Of a DNA stretch of 64,000 nt, positions 44,601 to 53,600 are shown piece by piece. The position numbers and the translations under genes are program-made. The notes beneath the pieces were generated by a model. It saw nothing but the letters and a program-made list of their open reading frames with translations. It did not search any database and was not told where the DNA came from. This DNA is from Ostrinia nubilalis. Lineage: Eukaryota > Arthropoda > Insecta > Lepidoptera > Crambidae. The stretch covers positions 7,212,001-7,276,000 of the forward strand of contig NC_087109.1 in NCBI RefSeq assembly GCF_963855985.1, written 5' to 3'. The first letter of the stretch is position 1; every line of letters begins with the position of its first letter.

Positions 44601-47600
44601 TGCTGGACACGTCCGAAAAACTCGACATGTCCGAGAAAGTCGTCGGCACATCCGATAAAATTGTCGTGAAATCAGGCACGACCGTACTGGTCGGCCAAAA
44701 AAGTAAGTCCGTCACATTCATTTTGGAAAAACGCGCGGTAAAAACGCAACCAGCCGTTCAGCTCGCGTTTAAAGACTACACTGCCACTGGCATGCTCGGC
44801 TTCAGTGAGAAAATATTAAATATTGATAAACTTATCATTCAAACATCAGATAAGTAAAGTATTTTACGCGGGCATTCGTCAGGGCTCAGTCGCAGGCGGC
44901 AGGGCGACCGAACGCTCGCGGCTCTGCGGTGCGACTACGCTCGAGGAAAACAAGGAGGCTTGCCGGTTACCAGTAAGTACTGGCCGTGAAAATAAATCAG
45001 ACAGGAAAAAAATACTATTTAAGTCTTGAAAGCGCGCCAGATGCGGTTAGACGCATTTTCTATGCGTCATAGCGCGATTGAAAATAAGCCTGGATATGTT
45101 TTTCTGCTGGATAGTCTGGATACATAGATGCGTTTGACGTCAATCGCGAAAATTATGTTCCAAGAGAACATTATAAATTCAGCCAAAACGAATTTATATC
45201 CAAAACGAATATATTTAATTATGGAATGGATGTTGAAAGAAAACTGTTATCAATGTTTCACATTATGCATGCTAAACTATAGCTTTTTACGATTTCACAC
45301 ATCAGTTAAGAAAATTCAAAGTTTTCATTTTTTCAATCATCGTGATTTTAATACTATTCGTTATAGCACAGAATAATAATAAGTACCACGTAGTTATAGT
45401 AAAAATCATTGTTGCATATTATTATGTCGTAAGTCGTGTAACTTTTAAAATGGCAAGTACTATTATTACCATTTCAGCATCCAGTAAAAATGCAAATTAT
45501 CCACTACCATTTCAATTTCAATGTCATAAAGTTTAAACAAGTTTCATAACATTGGTAGCATTCATGTTTATTTATTTGTAAACATGCATTTATAAATATG
45601 GAGCAAGGTCTTACGCACGGGTAAATTATCCGTAATTATTAAGTACATAATTCAATTATAAAAATAACTACACCTAAATGGACGTAAATTTCTGAAGATC
45701 CCAGTTACTACTTTAAATAAATAATAATTTATTTGCCTTAAATAGGTGGTTACAGAGTAGTAGTAAATCATCACTTTTCAAAATTCCTTGTCTTAGAATG
45801 ATAAAATGGGGGAATGGGGATGGGGGAGGCCTATGTTCAGCAGTGGACGTCCTGTGGCTGAAATGATGATGATGATGATGATGAGAATGATAAAAATAAT
45901 TATTTAATTATAGTAAGATTACGTCTTTAAAAGTATGTATAGCTAGAGCGTCATACATTTCGTTAGACCAGTTTAGGTTATTAGTTTAGTTGGTAACAAT
46001 TTAACGTAACAATTTACGTTTTATTTTCATTGTTCGCAGGCAAGCATTCGTGCCTCACGCAATGCCAGCTGTTAATCATTCATTAAAGCCTACATTGCGC
46101 CTAGACTACACTTTTGCCCCATTAGGCAGTAGTAAGTAGTAGACTAACCAGTGAACCTTCAACCGAATTTTGTGTGGGACAAGTTAAATAAATATGTGAA
46201 TCTTTGGGAAAAGTTCTCGAGAGGCGATCACGGGCCGGAAGACGTAGCGTGGGCAGGCCCCCCCCACTAGGTGGACCGACGATCTGGTGAAGGTCGCGGG
46301 AAGAGCCTGGATGAAGGCGGCGCAGGAACGGTCGTTGTGAAAATCCTTAGGGAAGCATTTGTCCAGCAGTGGACGTCATTTGGCTGAAAGGAACGAACCT
46401 CTGGGAATGATATTGTAAATTTTCTCGAATTGGGGCACTTTCACAGGAATAGTAAGTAGGTACGTTTACAATGAGAGGACACTTTAGGCTATACAGGGTG
46501 ACAGGAAAAGCGATACATTCCTTGAAAGGGGTTAAAGTAGAGCTTATTTGCAGTCATTTAAGTCATATGGCATCATGTCCGAAACTAACTTGTTCATTTC
46601 CAAGTTATTCAAGATTTAAGTATTTTAAAAAAATCTCCAGTTTTTATGTTAAAATGTACCCTTGTAATGAAGAATACGGAATAATGTTAACTTTTTTGTT
46701 ATATAGCTAAATAATAAGATTAACATTTTAAATTAAAATTTGCAAGAAAGAATCGTCATTATTCAAGTTAAACCTAAAAAACCATGTACCATTTTGTAAA
46801 AAAAAAAATATGTTTTAGGTAAATAAACGAAGAATTTCCAAGAATAAATGTATGGAATGTTGTGTACAAATTACAGAATTTAGTTCCTTGATTCATTAGC
46901 TATTCAAAAAGGTACAGGTGTTTAAAACACTACATAATTATTTTTTATTTGAATTTAAACGTCTAGTAGTAGTCCAGTAGAATTAGATTTTAAATCGGAA
47001 ATAATTCCTACAAAAGATTTTATTGCTTTAATGGCTTCATTGGTTGCCCATTAAGACTCTCCTAGGTTTTCGACTTCGACGGATTTGTGCTTAAGTGGTG
47101 GGGGCCCCCGAAAGGGGCGCTTTTTAGGATTTCCGGTTATACCGCGTAAAGGACTTACCCTATCGAAAAGTGGTCTTCCTGACGGTTGAAGGGCATTTAA
47201 TCCTGCATTAAATAAGACCAAATTCATATGTTTTGGATAAACCGTTCTCGTGCAAATGTTCGGCAAAGTAGAAAATATGTGTATAATTAATGCCCCTCTC
47301 CACGTCCAATAGCTCGTCACCCGTAGGCTCCCAAGCCTTGTAAAGGGTCGCCTTAACCAGCGTATCCCTGTCAAGGCTCACGAGTTGGATTCGCTTATCC
47401 TTGTTCGTCCCAGCCATTCCTTAACTGCGGTTGCTGCACCTCTTCCTGGCACTCTCCTGAACGACTCTGTGTTACCTAATGTGGCTGCCCCTCTTCCTTG
47501 TACCCTCCTGTACGATTGCATTGCTTAGCCATATGCCTGGTCCAAGGTTCGACGCCACAAAATCAACTTCGTACGCGTGAAAATAGTTTAAATACTATTT

Positions 47601-50600
47601 TCCGTGCTTGCAACATTTTTCTTTACTGCTTCACCTCTATTAGTCGTAGAGTAATTGTATATATCCTATAGCCTTCCTCAATTTATGAGCTATTCAACAC
47701 AAAAATAATTATTTCAATCAAACTAGTAATTCTTGAGATTAGCATGTTCACACAAACAAACAAAAAACTTTTCAGCGTTTTAATATGAACTTGTTGTTGT
47801 TGACTTTTGGCGTCGAACCTTAGACCAGGCATACTGCTAGGCAACATAGTCGTGCAGGAGGATACAAGGAAGAGGGGCAGCCACAGTAGGTAACACAGAG
47901 TCGTTCAGGTGAGTGCCAGGAAGAGGTGCAGCAACCGCAGTTAAGGAACGGCTGGGACGAACAAGGATAGGCGCATCCAGCTCGTAAGCCTTGATAGGGT
48001 TACACTGGTTGAGGCGCTCCTTTTCAAGACTTGGAAGCCTGCGGGTAACGAGCCATTGGACGTGGAGAGGGTCATTAATTATACACATATTTTCTACTTT
48101 GCCGCACATTTGCACGAGAACGGTTTGTCCAAAACATATGAATTTGGTATTATTTAATGCAGGATTAAATGCCCTTCAACCGTCAGGAAGACCACTTTTC
48201 GATAGGGTAAGTCCTTTACGCGGTATAACCGGAAAACCGAAAAAGCGCCCCTTTCGAGGGCCCCCACCACTTAAGCACAACTCCGTCGAAGTCGAAAACC
48301 TAGGAGAATCTTTATGGGCAACTAATGAAGCCATTAAATTTAACTTGGATGGCATGGTTGCCGAAAAATAACAAGCTTCCAAGACTTCCCACAACTTGCT
48401 GTAAGTTATAATCTAAAGGTTAAAGCTCTATAGGTACATTACAGCCACATACGGTACGCCAGTGTTAGCTTAACGTGCGTCTGTAATATAAAATCTAGCG
48501 AGTCCATTTTGTCAACAGGTCAGTCTAAAATTCTAAATTATATTTAATGGATTTATGATCGGACCATTCAATAGAAAAACTGGCTTATAATAATATTTTC
48601 ACATTAAGTAACGCTGATAGATAGTAGGTCTAAGCTAAGCAATCAATAAAAAAGCTGCTACTATAAGTACATGAGCGATTTGAAATAAATACATTATTAC
48701 ATACATAATTCTCTGGACTCGGATAAGTTACCTCAAGTTATTTAGTAGTAAAAACCCCAAGCGTTTCTAAAAATCATGATAAACAAAATGTTTCCGAAAA
48801 CAGCGTCAAAACGAATTCTATTGATCCTCTATTCATGGTGTAAATCAGCACCTGTGCCAAATTGTTTCTTTGTTCCTAGCTGTGGGTATTTCCCTGCCAT
48901 GATGAGCATGAGCATGTCACGACACCCGCATAAGAAATTATTAGTCATAGTGCATTACATTTAATAAGTACACATTTGAGTTGCAGAAAGGTTGTATACG
49001 AAGCCACTAGAGGCAGGCTTCAAACTGGCCACTCTGGAATCCATTGGGGACCATAGCTTCAGCAGTGGACATGCTATCGCCGATGTTGATTATGATATTT
49101 GGATATGGAGTAGACGAAATTAATACTGTGAAAGTATAGAAATTGTCCATGTTTCCAGCTCTAAGTAAATATTTTTTCCCTCCCTCTTTACCGTTTGTAT
49201 TTCTAATGTTGGTTTATTGTTAAAAACGTATGTAAAAGTGCTCTGTAGCAATCTTAAGGACGAACTTTGTGATATTTGTTTTCATAAATAATAATGTATT
49301 GTAACTATGTCATTCAAACGACAAAGTAAATAACTTTTCTTTCAGTTGTTTTGAACGAAATTCAAGTCGACTCGGCGTTAAAATATTCAACAGCACATTA
49401 AAAGGCTACCGTAACTACCCGACCGTGAAGATCAGTCATTTCTATGTACTTATTTACCCTTTTTGCGTTTTGCGCAGAAGAAACAACAATTTCGCAATAA
49501 AATAATAACTTAATCCTTTTTCAAATGTTTTAGATACTATCCCGTGCGCCCGAAACTTCTCCGCTCGATCCATTTCCACGGAAGCGGAGCAGGGAGATGT
49601 GGAAATAATGGAATCTGATTGGTTATTCAAAAAACTTCTCTGCTCCGCTCCGCTTTGGTGGAAACCGGGCCTAAGTCAAAACATATTATAAATCCGTCTC
49701 GACTTCGGATGTTAATGTAGTTTTTATTTAGAAGACGTAAAATGCTAATCATTGCGACTTAATTATTTAATTCTACTGTGAGTCTGAAGTCTGAATCAGT
49801 CTGACATAATCGAATAAATTACGAATTAGACGTGGTTAAAATGCAAAATATTAAATAAGGATTTTTAACATTACTTCTATGAATTATGCTATGTCCAAAT
49901 AAGCACACAATTAAATGCGTCCCCAATCTGTCCTAGAGATCAAGTGTCAGTCAAGTCAACATTTTCCTTAAGTACTTATGTAAGTAACTTAACCACATTG
50001 GGAGTTTTAGTTGGTGTCACTTAAGCAATCAGCATGAGTTTTCCCTTATAAGAAAACTTAAGCAAAAACATCTGTGAAGTAAATACAAATCTCAACAGTT
50101 AATACAGTTAAGAAGAGCTTCAAAACATGACTGTGAGCAATGCACCGTACACGTGATAGTCCAAAAAACAAAGACAAAAAATTAAGAGTGCTTAACTTGT
50201 AAACTTTTTCAAAAGCTTACAAAAAGGTTAAATACCCTGCCTGACCGACCACACAATTATATGTTGACTACCACACAAAAAGTTCATGATCAAGCGCGAT
50301 CAACCCGTTTCTTTTACATATTTCGAAAGAACATATCTATGGCTTTCATATGACACCAAAATTAGCTGCGTCAAACTGCGTCACCTAAACAAAATATTGC
50401 AAAACTGTCAATTTTTATGAATTTTAAAAATACTCTTAATATGTTTTCAGGCAGTTCCCAGAATAGCATTCCATTAGTATTCCCTATCCTTAAGATGTAA
50501 TAAAACTTTTAAAAGAACCAAAAATAACTTCTGCATCGTAATTGTATTTTTTTAAATTTATCAAATTTAAACAAATTATTAGTAAGACTAAAAACATCAA

Positions 50601-53600
50601 TGAAAACATTTGTTAGTTTTTCTTTTTAAATCACCTTTAAACTATTATTTTAGACAGACTACAGCAATATATAGGCATAAACACACTTAACGTAATTTTG
50701 GCCAACTTTTGAGCAAATTTCACCTGTGTGTGGCGGTTTGAAAGCAGAGCGGCGACGCGGCCGACACGCTGCGGATGCGCAACGTTTACGCCTAGAGTTG
50801 TCGCCTCGTGATCGCCGCGAAAAATGGGCGGAGGATAGCCGCTTTGAAAACGCTTGCAATCCGGCAGTGTGGCAGCTCTCTAAATACCAGCCAGCTGCGC
50901 TTGCTTCGTTAAGTCCTTGTTTTTATACTTAGGTTAATTCGATACGTAAGCGATTCGTCGAAAAGATTTTCTGAGTCTACTGGGACCTCAGATCATAGAA
51001 GGGAATAGATGTGAAACGGGGGCGTGGCGCGTGTCTCCGAGATATGCCCAGAAACGAACATCGGCCGCGTAGCTAGGTTAGTCGCGATTCAGTCGTACTA
51101 AGGAAATGTTCTCCGATATTTTGGATAATGCGTCGTTACGTGCAATAAAATAAGTGAATCGAAGAACTACAGGAACAATGGAGTCATTTACTACATGTAA
51201 GTATTGCAAATCCATTGGTATTTTGCTTATAAATAAAAAAAACTAAACATTTTTACGAACGAATTCAGTGCCGTGACAGTTACTGCGATATCGAAATTAG
51301 TGGTGATAAAAATTCAAACACGTTGTACATTGACGATTTAGTTAGCAACCACTTTATGTCATGCTCAACTACTGCGCAATGTATTTAATTTCTTCCGATA
51401 TCCACTGTCGGGTGAAAATACACAGTACGGCCGCATGTGCCGGTCGTAACATAGTGCCGTGCTCGTGTTCTAATGCGGTTTCCTATTATCGATAAATAGA
51501 AGTAAATTATAATTTTCTATTTTATAATTTTTTTTTTTTTTTTTTGCTGAGTTCATTTGCAATCAGTCCCAAGACTATGAGCAAATCTGTTCTGTGATGC
51601 TGTCATGCGGAGTGGCTTCCCATTGGAAGCATCAACTCGTCTGCTGCCCAGAGCTACTGGCGGTCCTCTAGCTCCAGGATATGATGACGTTTCAGTCGTC
51701 TCACATACTGGTCCATGGTGAGTTGGCGAGCAAGTTCGTTAGGATGATGGATTAACCGCTCTTTGTACTTAGCTGCCAGACTCCGAATTTCCTCCTTAAT
51801 TGTTTTCATTTCAAGGTGCTCGTGGACTTCGTTGTTGGTTATGTACCATGGTACTTGTGCAATTGTTCTCAAGATCTTGTTTTGTTGGCGCTGGAGTATA
51901 CTTATGTTGGAATCGCTTGCGCTGCCCCATAGTTGCAAACCATAAGTCCATACGGGCTTAAGGATAACTTTGTATATTAGGAGTTTATTGTCCAAAGAGA
52001 GTCGCGAGTTCCTTCCTAGCATCCAGTATAGGCTGTTGTACCTCAGCTGAAGCTCCTGCTTCTTGCATTTGATGTGGTGCCTCCAGGTTAGTCTACGATC
52101 AATGTGTAAACCAAGATATCTAACATGGTCGCTGTGGGGTAGAGTACATTGGCCCAACTTTACAGGTGGACAGTCTCCTCTTTTCAGGGCGAATGTCACC
52201 TGCACTGATTTAGCAGCACTAGCCTTGATTTTCCATTTTTGAAGCCATTCGTTTACTTTGTTGAGGCTTTTCTGTAAGTTCTCTGATGCCAGTTCTGGAT
52301 CTTTATTACTTGCTAATATAGCGGTGTCGTCTGCAAAAGTAGCTGTAATTATCCCCGGCGTCAGCGGTAAGTCCGCTGTGAACAGCGTGTAGAGCATGGG
52401 GCCGAGAACAGAACCTTGTGGCACCCCGGCGTCAATCTCTTGGAACTCAGAGGTGGCGTCACCCTCTTTCACATAAAATATGCGATCTTCGAGGTAAGAT
52501 TTGAATATGGGAAAGTAGGAGTGAGAAATATTCTGCTTAATCTTACATAGTAGACCTTTATGCCAGACCTTGTCAAATGCCTGCTGAATATCCAAGAACG
52601 CTGAAGAGCAGTATTCTTTTTGTTCTAGGGACTTTCTTATGGCGTCACATACTCTGTGGGCTTGTTCCACTGTGCCATGGCGTTCTCTGAAGCCGAATTG
52701 GTGATCTGGTATCACTTTGCGCTCCAAGAGGCTTGGCATGATTCTGCGAAGTATTATCTTCTCCATTACCTTCGACAGAGTAGGCAACAGATTGATTGGT
52801 CGATATGATGTTTTTTCGGTCATCACTTTGCCAGCCTTGTATATCATGATGATTTCCGAGACTTTCCACGCAGCCGGAAAGTACCCTATTCGTAGCATAG
52901 CGTTGAAAATGATGGTGATGAAGACAATAGCCTTTCTCGGTAGTTCCAGCAATACCTCTTTGGTTATAAGGTCGTAGCCAGGTGCTTTTTTACTATCCAG
53001 GCGTTTAATCGTTTTTATGACTTCCGCGGGGGAAACAGGTCTAGGGGGAAAGTCCATTTGAAAGTCTTGCTCCAGGATGTGGTTAGCGAATTGTTCTGAT
53101 GAGTTGTCTAGTGTTGCGTTTGGTTTAAAAACACTTTTTAGATGGTCCGCAAACAAGTCTGCTTTGTCTTGGTTTGTTCTGGCCCAATCGTTTTCCCTTT
53201 TTATTGGGGTCTTTGGTACGTTAGGTCTGTCACAAGAGCGGGTAATTTTCCAGAGCGAGTAGTTGGTGGCTTTAGTAGCCGTTAAAGACTCCAATTTCGC
53301 TTGCATTGTTAAGTCATTAGCATTCTTTATAGTTTCCTTCAATTCTGCTATTGCTTTATTAAGGACGGCTTTGTCTTGCGGATGACGGCTCTGCTGCCAG
53401 ACTCTGCGTAGTCTGCGTTTCTCCTGGATCATGGTCTTTATTTCCAGTGGTACGTTTGTGGGCGGGTTTCTATGCTCAGCAGTGGGTGTGCATCTCCACG
53501 CGGCAACTTGTATGAGATTAGTAAACTGCACTACTGCTGTTTCAATTTCTTCCGCTCCTTTGAGTCTGATGTTTAGGTTAAGGTTTTCCTCAATGTATTC

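Larger units (their letters stand above)
48400..50700. other. TMEM165 long intron, mostly unannotated
   Basis: AT-rich, with one LINE tail remnant (48,985-49,110) and one MITE (49,546-49,675). No supported exon. Confidence 0.5.
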
